Part shown: positions 12,001 through 22,686 of the stretch, piece by piece
Position numbering within the stretch: position 1 is the stretch's first letter
How the letters are laid out: each line of letters begins with the position of its first letter
Assembly: GCA_022495005.1 (NCBI GenBank)
Contig: JAGYXB010000518.1
Coordinates: forward strand, 372,001 to 436,000
DNA: 64,000 nt
Source: Rhyacophila brunnea
Lineage: Eukaryota > Arthropoda > Insecta > Trichoptera > Rhyacophilidae
Direction of reading: 5' to 3'
Position numbers and translations under genes: made by a program
The notes under the pieces: model-generated
Seen by the model: the letters and a program-made list of their open reading frames with translations, nothing else
Databases searched by the model: none
Told to the model about the DNA's origin: nothing

Positions 12001-14989
12001 AAAATCGAAAAAAAATTCGAATTACGAATTATGAAATGTATGGGGGAAAAATACAATTTTTTTTTTTTTGATTTTCATTAATTTCATTTCCGATCATAGA
12101 TGTGCCTATCAAATTGGGTCATAAAATGTCAGGATTATTTTTATTATCTTCATAAAATAAGCAATTTATGATGTTTTAAAAAAAGTCTGTCACAATTTTC
12201 AATTACTGACTCATGAAATAGTGTATATAGTGTATTAGTGTATTATATAGTGTATTAGAAATAGTGTATTGAATATTTTTATATGCCAGAACACTGAAAT
12301 AATTTCGAATTACGAAATTCACAATTACAAAATTAAAGGTATGGTTTTATATGAAAATAATGTTCAAGGGACTTTTTTTTCGCGAAAATTTCGAATTACG
12401 GCGAATTTCGAATTATCAGTGTTTTTACTAACGAGGTTTTACTGTATTTGGTTTTTGAGCTGTTACATTGTGTCTTTCCTCTTTCTTTCTTTGGTGCTTG
12501 GGAGTCATTACTGAACCCGTTCTCAAAAATGAAATACAATAAAAGGCAAGTGAGAAAGTTTCAAGATATATTACGCTAAGTATACTATTTAAATTCAGAA
12601 TCTCTGGGAGACGGTCTGGGACGAGTAATCCTAGATGAAGCCCATGAAGAGACGAGGGCCCGAATCAGAGGAGTCGGTGAAACCGGTGGTGGGGTGAGTC
12701 ATCTGGCGGCCGGACTCAGGGGCCTGGGGCTCGGCCTACTCGGCGGCGTCACCTCTCTCGTGAAGCATTCGTACGAAGGAGCCGCACATCAAGGTTTCCC
12801 CGGCTTTCTCACTGGCGTCGGGAAAGGATTGATTGGGACTGTTACAAAACCGATGGTCGGGGTATTGGATTTAGCTGCGGAAACTGCGGCCGCTCTCAGA
12901 GAGACCAGTAGAAGGTAAGATCTAATTATGTGATATTAGCTGTTTTAGGTACATAGAGGCTCTAGTTGTTGACAGGTTTTGAGGCTGCTTTGTGAAAATT
13001 TTACCTGTGCGATAATTTATCGTCATGTGCGTCATTGAGTGCTAAAAATACAGCAGTAACTATCTTGCCGAGACACTTCCGGTACTCATCTTTTTAAGAT
13101 TTTGATACTTAATGAGAAAGTACTGCTTCATAGAAAACCACCACTGGGTCTTATGTCAAAGATTGGCTCTAACAACATTAAATTACATACATGTAGGTAC
13201 ATATTAAATCTTTAACTTATTTTTTTAAATACTGTTCAATACCTGACCAGTGAGAAGACAGTCGAGCATCAGATTGATAAATGAAGATTTTGGGATGAAA
13301 TACTATTTAATTTTGTTATATACAGATCGGATCGGTGGCTTCCGGAAAGATATCGGCCTCCCCGGTGCCCGATGGGTCCAGGAGGACTTCTCCCTCGCTA
13401 CTCTCGCACGCAGAGCACCGGCCACCAGCATCTGTATGCCATCAATGGAAGGGACTATGAAGAAGGCTTCCTTGCGTACGATTGCATACGTGGCCATCCC
13501 TATGACATCAGAGCTCTCATCTCTACACGCAATTTGAGAATATTCACGTGCACAACTGGTGACCCCCACATTGTCATCGAAACTCATTTAAGGTACATAT
13601 GCAATTGATTTCTTGGCATATTTTTTTGCTGCCGCTACTGTTATCTAATGAAAGCTACAGAAGACAGGTATTTAATTCTTGAGAATTTGAGATGTTTTTT
13701 TTGTTTCTCAAGAATTCTCGAAAATAATTTTAAGGCTTCATAAGACCTTGTGTTTTAGGTTTTACAAAAAATATTTTTTATTTTACTTTGATGAAAAAAA
13801 TTGTGACCTTTCACAAATTTACAGTTCATCTCCATAAAACATTTTAAGTTTCCTCGTAATATCTGGAGCCCAATTTTTGAAACAAGGAGTATCATAAAAT
13901 ATGAAAACTTGCTTCAAAATGCCATTTGGCATACATTTATGATCACGTAAGAGTTTGCATTATATTTTAGTCAATGCACTCCATGTCAGCCAATGACATC
14001 TCAAGTTAACATAATAAATAAACTATAAAATAATCTAAAATATGGTAATAACATTATCATATTTTATTAGTAACCGTTATAGTAGCATTAATAAAACGTC
14101 TTATTCTTAAAGTATGTAGCTAATTTATCCTTCAAACAACAATCCTTGAAAGAGACAAACCAGCGCCTCTACTGGGGAAGCGTATGAAACTCATAAGCCT
14201 TAGTAGATGCAATTGTATAAATCGAAGCACAAATAAAATTTCTCATACAAAATCGAAGCTATGTGCTTGAATAGCTTAGATACTGCTTGTTTCAAAAATT
14301 GGGATCCTGGAGGATTTTCGATCACAAACATGAATTTATTGTTATAAATACATCCTGCAGCTTTTGCAGTTTGTGTATTTTTTACAATTTGAGAACAGGC
14401 CCGTTATAATATTATAGTGCTATCTGCATATATATACACCCACGATGGCCGCGTTGCTTAAGCACCGGTCTATAGTGTCGAAGGTCCCAGGTTCGAATCC
14501 TGGGTCTGGCAAGTACACATTATTTTTCAATTTGTGTATGAGTCAGAATATGGACCTAATAGGTTGAGCAAGTGGCTGACATCCATTTCTTGTAAAAATA
14601 AAATCTGTCAATACAAACCCCCACTCTGTGTAGGCCCATATGATTCTATTAGGATCGGACATGGTCGAAAGAATAGAAGATCTGTATATAGCAAGACTGA
14701 GTCAATCTCAGTGATTACAGCTGTCTTCAGATTATGTCACTATAATTATAATTTTCTGTCTTTCAGCAATCTCATCTGCTGCCAAGCGGTGACCAGCTCT
14801 CAAGGAGAGTACTACATAGAACTGACGGTCCGGGTGGAGGGGCCGAGTGGCGCAGGCGTGCGCCGCCCTCAGATACAATGTGACACGGCCGAGCTGGCTA
14901 GATGGGCGTCGCACCAGGTTAACTATGCCAAGTGCATGTTCCATGAGAAGCTCTACACCCTTCAAGAGGCAGACTACGACTTTGATTAA
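1..14989 (+). CDS. Vps13D: Vps13D-like bridge-like lipid transfer protein, C-terminal 17 exons (5' partial)
   Basis: Coding exons: 1-115, 1221-1403, 2175-2390, 2472-2702, 3505-3683, 4330-4474, 5975-6174, 7142-7364, 8021-8201, 8745-8923, 9111-9350, 9890-10264, 10850-11032, 11114-11288, 12599-12914, 13326-13592, 14767-14989 (TAA stop). All introns are GT-AG and the phases join without a break, giving 1209 residues from base 2. VPS13 proteins form long hydrophobic grooves that move lipids between membranes at contact sites; VPS13D acts at ER, mitochondria and peroxisomes and in mitophagy. The family is recognised from the SHR-BD signature (YWIVNRTGVPIVFRQEG in exon 3), two QxW ricin-type motifs (exons 8-9), and the C-terminal block with LGSVDFLGNP, NVTHGLSNSAAK and GTVTKP. 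The ricin-type insert and the C-terminal sequence favour VPS13D over VPS13A/B/C. The N-terminal chorein end and most of the groove lie upstream of the window. No frameshift or in-frame stop was seen. Confidence 0.92.
674..891. mobile_element. Palindromic MITE with TTAGGT-repeat loop, 8-bp TSD
   Basis: A 218-bp element with inverted arms of about 75 bp (starting GGTACTGTTCGGTTATACCG, mirrored at the right end) around a loop of TTAGGT hexamers. The octamer AACTTATT flanks it on both sides (666-673 and 892-899). Long TIRs and an 8-bp duplication suggest a hAT- or P-like non-autonomous element. It sits in Vps13D intron 1. Confidence 0.85.
3111..3300 (+). repeat. tRNA-headed SINE copy (family member a)
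   Basis: A degenerate tRNA-like head with B-box-like GGGTTTGAGTCTCG at about 3158-3171 is followed by a body with TAGCTAACATCAATTTCTC and a tail ending near GGCCAAGATCGG. The body matches copies at 14441-14660, 35836-36015 (-) and 56393-56620. It lies in Vps13D intron 4. Confidence 0.55.
4611..5398. mobile_element. 788-bp non-autonomous TIR element
   Basis: Starts GTTACGCCGAATGTGCGAAA and ends with its near inverse (TTTCGCACATTCGGTGTAAC). Imperfect inverted similarity continues about 140 bp inward (GGCAAAATTTTGCC appears on both sides). Flanks are ATATAT on the left and an (AT)n run on the right, so the target duplication is probably AT-rich but unresolved. The centre has two diverged copies of a TTTTTTGCAACTAAAC-containing segment. 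No coding capacity. In Vps13D intron 6. Confidence 0.75.
5398..5420. repeat. (AT)n microsatellite
   Basis: A run of AT dinucleotides immediately right of the 788-bp TIR element. It may be the expanded target site of that insertion. Confidence 0.8.
6590..6900 (-). pseudogene. Non-LTR retrotransposon C-terminal fragment
   Basis: Minus-strand translation reads LRTGHT followed by CDECGVFEDIVHITVQCPKY, the C-x2-C...H-x4-C zinc knuckle that closes many Jockey/CR1-type ORF2 proteins after the RNase H-like tail. Only about 90 residues remain and stops follow on both sides. This is a relic inside Vps13D intron 7, antisense to the host gene. Confidence 0.6.
7142..8201 (+). other. Vps13D: Vps13D exons 8-9: ricin B-type beta-trefoil module
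   Basis: Residues about 423-558. Exon 8 carries AQLWRLNKRGHLMHEGSS and exon 9 carries TQTWHFTPDGYLRC; both contain the Q-x-W core of ricin-B trefoil lobes at equivalent places. Among VPS13 paralogues a ricin-B-like domain is typical of VPS13D. Whether it binds sugar cannot be judged from the sequence. The intron between the exons holds a 220-bp inverted repeat. Confidence 0.75.
7722..7941. repeat. 220-bp inverted repeat, probable MITE relic
   Basis: Left arm (7722-7793, with GTGGTAGTTATT and CTTTGAATGCAAT) is the imperfect inverse of the right arm (about 7875-7941, ATTGCATTCAAAG and AATAACTACCAC). Ends are GAATTGCAA/TTGCAATTC. No clean target duplication was found. In Vps13D intron 8. Confidence 0.55.
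11385..11735 (+). pseudogene. RTE-type non-LTR retrotransposon 3' fragment
   Basis: The stretch beginning CAACGTGGCATGGAATGGTG is closely similar to 50110 onward, where the relic at 49290-50486 encodes the RTE C-terminal tail (QRGMERCMLGI). Frameshifts and stops are frequent. It is a 5'-truncated, dead copy in Vps13D intron 14. Confidence 0.6.
11965..12444. mobile_element. pogo/Tigger-like MITE, TA target duplication
   Basis: A 480-bp element beginning CAGTAAAACCTCGTTAATAC and ending TTACTAACGAGGTTTTACTG, flanked by TA on both sides (11963-11964, 12445-12446). The CAGT ends with AACCTCG are typical of pogo/Tigger non-autonomous copies. The interior repeats TTCGAATTACG-like words near both ends. 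No transposase. In Vps13D intron 14. Confidence 0.85.
14441..14660 (+). repeat. tRNA-headed SINE copy (family member b)
   Basis: The best-preserved head: CGATGGCCGCGTTGCTTAAG resembles an A box and GGTTCGAATCC (about 14491-14501) is a near-perfect B box, followed by CTGGGTCTGGC. The body has TATGGACCTAATAGGTTGAG and GTGGCTGACATCCATTTCTT. It is in Vps13D intron 16, just before the last exon. Confidence 0.75.
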
Positions 14990-15377
14990 ATTCTTGTCCA
15001 TTGAGGTGTGAGGATTAAATGAGTATAAGTAATATGCAAGTAAAAAATGAACTAGTAGCCATTTATATCTATTTATACGTGAAACAGGATTCAAATATGT
15101 AACCGCTTTGTTTAAAAAGTTATAACCATTTTATTCATAACATTGGATTACAGTCCATGGACTTATGTGACTGATGTATAAAATGTTATTATTTTCATAG
15201 CAATGTGAATTTTTGGCCTGATTCGTTCTCCTTCAAATAATGTAAAAATGTTAGTAGACACACAGAATATCAATATTTTTTCTTAGAATACTAAAAAGTG
15301 GAGTAGAGGCTATATTAACTGATATTTTTATTCAGTCGCGGGATTGAACCTGTAACTTATAACTTCATAGTATGTAT

Positions 15378-15486
15378 AATAAATAATTTGAGAATTCTTA
15401 CAGAACATTTACAGAATGTTGAAAACATATAAATTTTATTAGAATCGGTGTACTTGTACTCCTTCAATCCTAAGCTCCTCAATAAA
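15378..15486 (+). terminator. Vps13D: Candidate poly(A) signals of Vps13D
   Basis: The first two AATAAA hexamers after the stop are at 15378-15383 and 15481-15486. Which one is used, if either, is not shown; the flank is AT-rich and such hexamers recur. Confidence 0.35.
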
Positions 15487-16733
15487 CAAATGCGTTAACC
15501 CATTTCTAATAGCCCATTTACACATGCATAGATTTACTGCTGCAGCACGTATTATCGTGCAAGTTGCAAGACTGCATGCATAGATCAAAAAAGTTGAGCG
15601 GCTTCTGAATTTTCACGTGATAGTTATGCATGCAACCGGCGGAAAAAATACGAACCACACGCATTTTGACATAGGTATACTGATTTTCACAACCTGTCAA
15701 ATAGCACCACACAACGACAACAAACGCATTCGGTTATGCTTGAAGAATGAGATTGGCGAGACAGTCAGCACTTTTGTGTATAAACAGTTATTGTCACAAT
15801 AGTTTAATTTACATGCTATTGTAGTCAGTAAATCCATGGACAGGCGCTATAATTACAAGTAGAAAGTACATACTATTAATACTTGTGTATATATGTATAC
15901 TGATTCACTTATCATTTACTTGGTCAAAATTCATTTCAAATCGTTCAATACAACAATGACGCTAATGAAAGTTTTGCTACCATGTAAATGTCAGTTTAAT
16001 TTAATTCAACACAATCAATCAACTCTACTATATTATGCTGTGAAATGTCCATTATTGGTGGAATATGAAATTAAGTAAAAAAATGTACTAAAATCAGTTA
16101 AATTCAATAATGTTCTGGAACGGTTTCGGTGGTTTAGATTTCAACTGACGTGCATCCATCACAATACCGACCGTGATCATTTTTATTATGTTGTTATAGT
16201 ATTATTCATTTTTTTTTTTATTTTATATAAGTAATTGATTGCTTCGAAATCAAAAATTATTTTCTGTAAATAAAATATTCAAAAGACATGTAACTAAAAT
16301 ACTAAATAAAACTGTGATAGATTATTATCTCTGGTTCTCGATTCGCCTAAAAATAAAGCAAAGCTTCTACAGAATTGAAGAGAACCATAGATATTATATC
16401 AATTAGAACAATGTGTATCTTTAATAATATTTCTACCAAAAACTAACATATATTCTCTATTTTCGTTCCTGTATGTGTTCTTTTGCCATGACAATTTTTT
16501 TACTTGGTGATCTAAAATAGTTATATTACGCATACAACATTTTCTATTATCAAAACATTAATGTTTAAGCTCTGTTGTAGTAAAGAATATGATAAATCTT
16601 TTCAAGGGATTCAGCATTTCATTTGTGATAACTAATGCTTTTTTTTTAAAATATTAATAATGTATCACTTATTATTCACATGCCACTGTCAAAACATGTG
16701 TATATGTGAAGAATAACAAATAAATTATACATA

Positions 16734-16959
16734 TAGTAGAACCTTGAGTATCCAGACTACTTGAGGATGAAGATAATTCAGATAACAATATATCTGGATA
16801 ATCAAAAAAATAATAATTCCGGAATTAACCCAATTTTTGAAAACATCACTTTTTTTGCTAATCATATAATTTTAAAGTATACCTTTATCTTGTAATCATA
16901 CGGCTGATGATCATAAAGAAATATGGATTATCGAGGTCTGAATAACCGAGGTTCTATTG
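16734..16959. mobile_element. Short pogo/Tigger-like MITE, TA target duplication
   Basis: A 226-bp element whose ends TAGTAGAACCTTGAG and its near inverse (ACCGAGGTTCTATTG) are flanked by TA. Subterminal TATCCAGAC/GTCTGAATA also match in inverse. The sequence differs from the element at 11965, so it is a different family. Confidence 0.7.
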
Positions 16960-19900
16960 TATTTAAATAAAATGTGATGCATGCAAAGAATTAGAACTAT
17001 AAATAGAAGGAGAACTTATACATTATTTCTGTTATGACATGTGGACGTCAACACATGAAGCAATCACTCAGTTGGCATTCTGATTTTCTGACACACTCAA
17101 TGACTTGTCATTTTTTATGTTCATTGTAATTACTTTACACGACTGCAGTTATAAACGGTTTTACACAAATTTTAAAATAGTAATGCCTTGTATTATTAGC
17201 TGGTTATTTACTCACTGTGACGGATGGTCTTTTTACATGCCCTGCAAATAGGTAAATGAATCTCATAGCAGTAGCGTGAAGTTCTCTGCGAATGAACCTA
17301 CAATGTAAAGTCACTTGTAACTAACTTAATCAGTGGACCAGTGGTCCTTTTCTTTGCTTCAATTTCATACATTTAGGCTCCATCTCTATAGAAGAAAGTT
17401 CATACCTTGAATGATGTTGTTATCAATTATAACTCATATAGTACAATTTTCATTTATATTTAATTACTAGGAGGGTTTTTATTCATCTTATTGAGCTACT
17501 TATTAATATGTGGGTATTATTATAATGGTTCCAACACACGTAAATACTAATTGAGTTGTTTATGGAATTATGTTTACCTAAAAATATTATTGTAAAAGTG
17601 AGTAGAATCAAGTATCTATTAAATAACTTACTGTTTGATACACTTTCACTAACAATTAAGTAAAGTTTATTACTTATCTTCAGAGATTACTTTTTATAAA
17701 TTCCCTGTGTTCCTATAGACAGTAAGTGTTTCACTTTTTGTATCTACGAGGATTGTTGCTTTTTTATTTATATAACGGTGCTCTTAGGGATTATCAAGTA
17801 GTGTAGTTATAAGTGTTAAAATTATATCTATAAACGGTTAATATATTTTATAACTTCCAAACCATTGTGAATTTTTATTTTGTTATCTTCGCAGTGTAAT
17901 AGTACAATGTTATATAGGTATTGTAGTGAGTCGTCGGTTTCAGTATTTTAATTTAAACATCAAGTATTTTGTTATTATAATACGATTATGTATGTAAATA
18001 AAATGACATTGTAAATCTTAAGTGCCTGATGGTAGATTCTGTTTACCATATATATTAAATCCATAAACAATAGAGGGCATTGTTTTTGTCAGTAAATACC
18101 AAAAACAAAGATAAGAGCTCTAATAAAACATTTTAACATAAAATATTGTTTTTTTTTAAATTTTTTTATGTAAGATTTATTTCATTTTCTCCTACAATTC
18201 TTGTATTATTTACTTTTATTAAATTAAGCACATACAAAGTATTTTAAGTACACATTCCCCTCGTCAGTCTGCTGGCGAATTCACAATTCCTAGTATTTAA
18301 AAACAGAGTCGTTTTCAAACGTCAAATTACCTACCAATGTTTCCTCGGTGATCTTCTCAATGTTAACCTCAGCACTAAATGAGTTAACTCATGCTCAATG
18401 CACACTATTGGTGCAAGTAATTCCATGCATGTGAGAATTGATTGTGTCTATAGAATTCTTATTACCAATTTTATAATAATAAAATTAATATTGTGATACC
18501 ATCACACTTCATATAATACTTTTAAATGTTACATAAAGTAAATTTCATTCCGCATTGATTGGAGTCCGATACGATATCTAAGTATCTGTTCTATTTTCTG
18601 ATATTATTTTCGTATATTGATCTTGTCACATATGTTTACTGGTGTTGCTCAATATATTATAATATAATTTTACATTTTCCAAAAAATTAAGTCTGAATGC
18701 CGAGAGGGCCAGAACTGAGCCATGGAAAAGCCTGCTATCCGACGGTCAAATCATTTGGGTTACGATCCTCAGTCATAACGTCCCGAAAACAAAGAAAATG
18801 AAGACAAATTCGATCATTGTATCCCCAATAAAAATAAATTGAACACAGGCATAATAAAACATGCCTATCTTTTTTAATGTTAGAATTAGCCTCTAAACCT
18901 GAATTATTACAATTTAATGAGGAGATAGCGTCGATATGTATTATTGTTTATTTAAAAAAAATAATCAGTATTGAGAGCTTGTATTGACGTATCGCCCTGC
19001 CGTATGACGTATGTGATTGGTTGGTGATAATTGAAAGAAACAAATATTTTTTCGTAAATCATTGTTTGTTGTAATAAATTAATATTCCACAGTTTAAATT
19101 ACTTACATAAATATTCATATTGTATTATCAGTCTACATCAGAACAATATGTATTATCACCACCTAGTTACGCTGATAATAAGATGAAGTGTTTACAGTTA
19201 CTCTACTCAGTGGTTAGAGATAATAATGATCATTATCAAATTATTTTTGTTGTGCGGTTTCTAAAACTATCACATCTTTTAATTTCTCGAAAGAGTTGTT
19301 TGGTTTAACACATAATGTGACACACAACACGATATTGGAAAGTATATTGAGTTTTATTAAAAGAAAATAAAGAACTTTAAATCTGCCTAGCTCTCCTATA
19401 ATACTCTCCTTCTTGCCGGGTCTTCGCGCTGTAACTACTGAGTAATACTAGTTGCTTTAAGTTGGCAGAGGTAAATATCATTTTCCTCATTATATAGGAT
19501 CTCGTTCAAATTGCATTTTAGTAGGCATGCCTTGTATGAAAACAGGTTTTCCACGTTATGCATTTCAAAGATTTCGTCATCAGAGCATGCATTTCACCAT
19601 AATGTCTCCAGTAAGCCCTACGATGATTCGTAGTCTGTTGAGGGTTTGGTGCGCGAGACTGACTCTGGATGTAATATGCTCTATTGTCCATACTCATTCT
19701 TTGAAACCCTCATTGGTTAAATTTGCTTCTTATGTGGACAGTTTGTCCTCTTCAGGTGATATGGTCAAAGATATATTATGCTTGTGCCTTAGGTAGATGT
19801 CATGACCAGCTAAATAAGTTATAAAAAAGTAATATTATTTTTCAATTGATTTTAATAATAGTATATCTTATTGTTAGTAGCTACTTACTTTTATCGATCT

Positions 19901-21140
19901 TTGTGATCGTGCAAATTTGGCAACTGTTTCAACTGCATCAAGGATTTTTTATAAATTTTATTTTTCAAATCCGTAATGATTTATAGCTCCTTTAGCATTA
20001 TGGTAAATCCAATACTGCCTGAATCATCATGTACTAAGTTATATTAATATTACTGCATCTTGAGATCTAACAAATGAAAGTGGTAAGAATATAATTTGAA
20101 TACATCTTGAAATTCCTTATATACTGAGGAATATTAATAGCTCTTTTGTATTTTTCATTTACATAGAAACCGTATCAAAAAAAATAGTCTAATAATTGAC
20201 ATTGCATCTATATTCTCATAGTGACAGAAACGTTCATACTAATTCACGAGCTAGAAGTCACATGAGAAGGTTTTTCACTGTGTTAAATGTTGCTGTAATT
20301 CACTATTGAATTGTTTAGATAGTTTACAATATAGGTACCTACATTTAGAAAACGTCTTCCTTGCGCCAGAATAATATTCAACGTGGTGAGTCAAAGTGAA
20401 ATATAAACAAAGCTAAAACCTACAGCAATTGTTATTTTCGCACAGATTTATTATTTTTACACGAGAAGCACTATGATATTTTTTATTAGTTTTTGTTTTC
20501 TTGGAAGTTCACCAAAAAATTCTTAACGGTTGTCTTACAGTTGCTAGAATAAAATCTGACTATCAGGTTTGTAATATTATTCCATCTCTCCTCACTTACG
20601 AATGAATAAGGTATAATTTTTAATAGATAACAACCAATGATTTTTTTAAATTAGAGGATAGGGCAAAAGTATCAACAGTTTGTAGTAAGTACTAATAATT
20701 TCCATACTTACCATAAATATTGTTTCAAATATTAATTATTAAAACCTCAAAAAACTAATACCTCAAAAGAATCTAATTAAATATAGTTGAAAGTTTCAGA
20801 ACCCTTTTTATGTCTGATAAATGATATAGTGGAATACACTGTGTGATCTATAGATAAATGTAGTATCACTGTATCTCCTTGTCGTATGGACTACATGCAA
20901 ACGTAAGTGCTTTATAAATATTTAAAGATATTTAATACAGCTTGACTAAAATTCAATATACAATGAGGAGTTTCATTAAATAAAGTACGTGGATAAGTAT
21001 GTATCGGCATCTAGAAATGGAAAATAAATTAGCAGGAAAGAAATATATCGTAGTATAAAAATGTAGAATACATTTATTAGCGGAACCTTGAAATATTGTA
21101 ATGTAGAGATAGGTGTCACTTAACGCTTTCGCTGCTGAAG

Positions 21141-21244
21141 AGATAATGAGATTTTAATTTCCCCCTTTAAAATGCACGTTAATTACATCGATCGGCCGCC
21201 TGGTCATTACGCGCCGTGTGCGTCTTCCGCGTCCAAAGTATTAA
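21141..21244 (+). repeat. 104-bp dispersed cassette, copy 1
   Basis: Matches 45804-45907 with only two mismatches by eye. Includes the GC-rich stretch ATCGATCGGCCGCCTGGTC, unlike the surrounding AT-rich DNA. No coding content or obvious terminal repeats. Confidence 0.8.
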
Positions 21245-22686
21245 ATGTGTTTCGTTTTTTGTCAGCATTTATTTTACAAACGATACAAATTTTCTTTTGG
21301 CGCAGGGTTCGATTCCACGCTCACAAAAAGAACAGTCCCCACACCGGATTCTCTCCAGCGCGCTCTGCTACGACTACCATCATAATTATTGAGTAGTGTG
21401 AGAAAAATAATTATTAATAATAGTCCAGATACGGGCAGAAAACAATCTCTGCACTGATTTTGGGCACACTGCCAATCGACTTTGGATGTCATTGATTAAA
21501 GCGAGAAAAACAAGTATTTGTTCTAACTCAGACGCAAACCAAATTAGAAAAAAAGATATTTTCAAGAAAATTGTATACTTAATTTGTTTGTGTACGTAGT
21601 TTCGTTATGGATTACAAGATATTAATAGGTTGCAAAAAAACACTGCTCTAATGGATGAAATATAGATGAAAAATTAAATATAATTAGCATATCGTCGCTG
21701 CGCTTCCAAAATCCGCTATGTAAAAAAACACAACTTTTCAAGAGAAGGAAAAAACTGATTTACACAGCTATGCCTTACATTTTTTACAAAGCAAATAAAC
21801 TGAAAATTAGATCCTTACGTCGGATTCAGTATAAATGATATTTTATAATACAATATTGAACACTTTAGTCGTAATATTTTTTTTTGTGGATAAAAGGCAC
21901 ATAGCTGGTTTTATGTGGGTCTTTAAATCCGCTTTGTGGTAGAGGCAGCATATAGTGGATTTTAATTAACATGTATTTTAGACATAGCGGATTTTGCACC
22001 GGGTTAGAAATGATAATTACATAATTAAATGATATTAACTTAATGCGTAATACATCTTTAACCAAGCCAATAATATATTTCAAACAAATCTTTATCTTCC
22101 CAGCCAAAATTTGACATATAAATAAGAAATTATCGAGTGAAGGGGAAATAACAATATGCAGAGTAGGATGGATAAATGATTAAATAAATTTATTATACGT
22201 GACATTTTATTTATCGAAACAAGAGAAAAAATAGTAACTAGTACTACAAACCAAATATTATTCTTAAGCAACATATACCTACTTAATAATACAATAATAA
22301 TCATCTTAACATTTTAACAAAACAAATTAATCTCTCAATAATTATGCCTAAAACAGTAATAATGCCTACTAGTAAACTAAACTTTCTTATTCTTACTATT
22401 ATATTAATAAAAAATAAATAAAAAAAGAATGTAGGTACCTACCTTAAGTAATCAACAAAATCAGTATTTGAGATTATCGTAAAAGAAGTGATAAACTCGA
22501 TGCATATTGATGGTTTAGTGCACAGATATTGTATGTCCAGTTTAGTGTGTTTTGAGAAAATCGAAGTTTAATATTTGAGATGAGAGATATATAACTTAAA
22601 CGATTGTAATTTCTCAAACTTATTTATAATGTGCCTGCGAAAGTTATGTACCTATTAATTTATGAATAATATACATACTATAATAG

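Larger units (their letters stand above)
10850..14989 (+). other. Vps13D: Vps13D exons 13-17: ATG_C/DH-like helices and PH-like C-terminus
   Basis: Residues about 823-1209. Exons 13-15 encode amphipathic, glycine-rich segments (LGSVDFLGNP, VTHGLSNSAAK, GFLTGVGKGLIGTVTKP) that match the conserved VPS13/ATG2 C-terminal helical region. Exons 16-17 (RCPMGPGGLLPRYS onward) encode the final PH-like fold, ending YTLQEADYDFD. These parts mediate membrane association in the family. Introns contain an RTE fragment, a pogo-like MITE and a SINE. Confidence 0.78.
14990..22686. other. Vps13D 3' UTR and intergenic flank
   Basis: Very AT-rich sequence without a convincing gene. Its first few hundred bases are presumably Vps13D 3' UTR. 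It holds one MITE (16734-16959) and a 104-bp cassette (21141-21244) found again at 45804-45907. Open frames such as 19527-19796 show no recognisable domain. Confidence 0.6.

Noticed and set aside
15500..15660. Several TGCATG-type palindromes downstream of Vps13D
   Set aside because: They are spaced irregularly and no element borders or target duplication could be found.
18695..18790. tRNA-like or SINE sequence with GGGTTACGATCC
   Set aside because: The B box is degenerate and the body does not match the SINE family seen elsewhere in the window.
19527..19796. 89-codon open frame in the intergenic region
   Set aside because: No domain, signal or splice context recognised; consistent with chance in a slightly GC-richer stretch.
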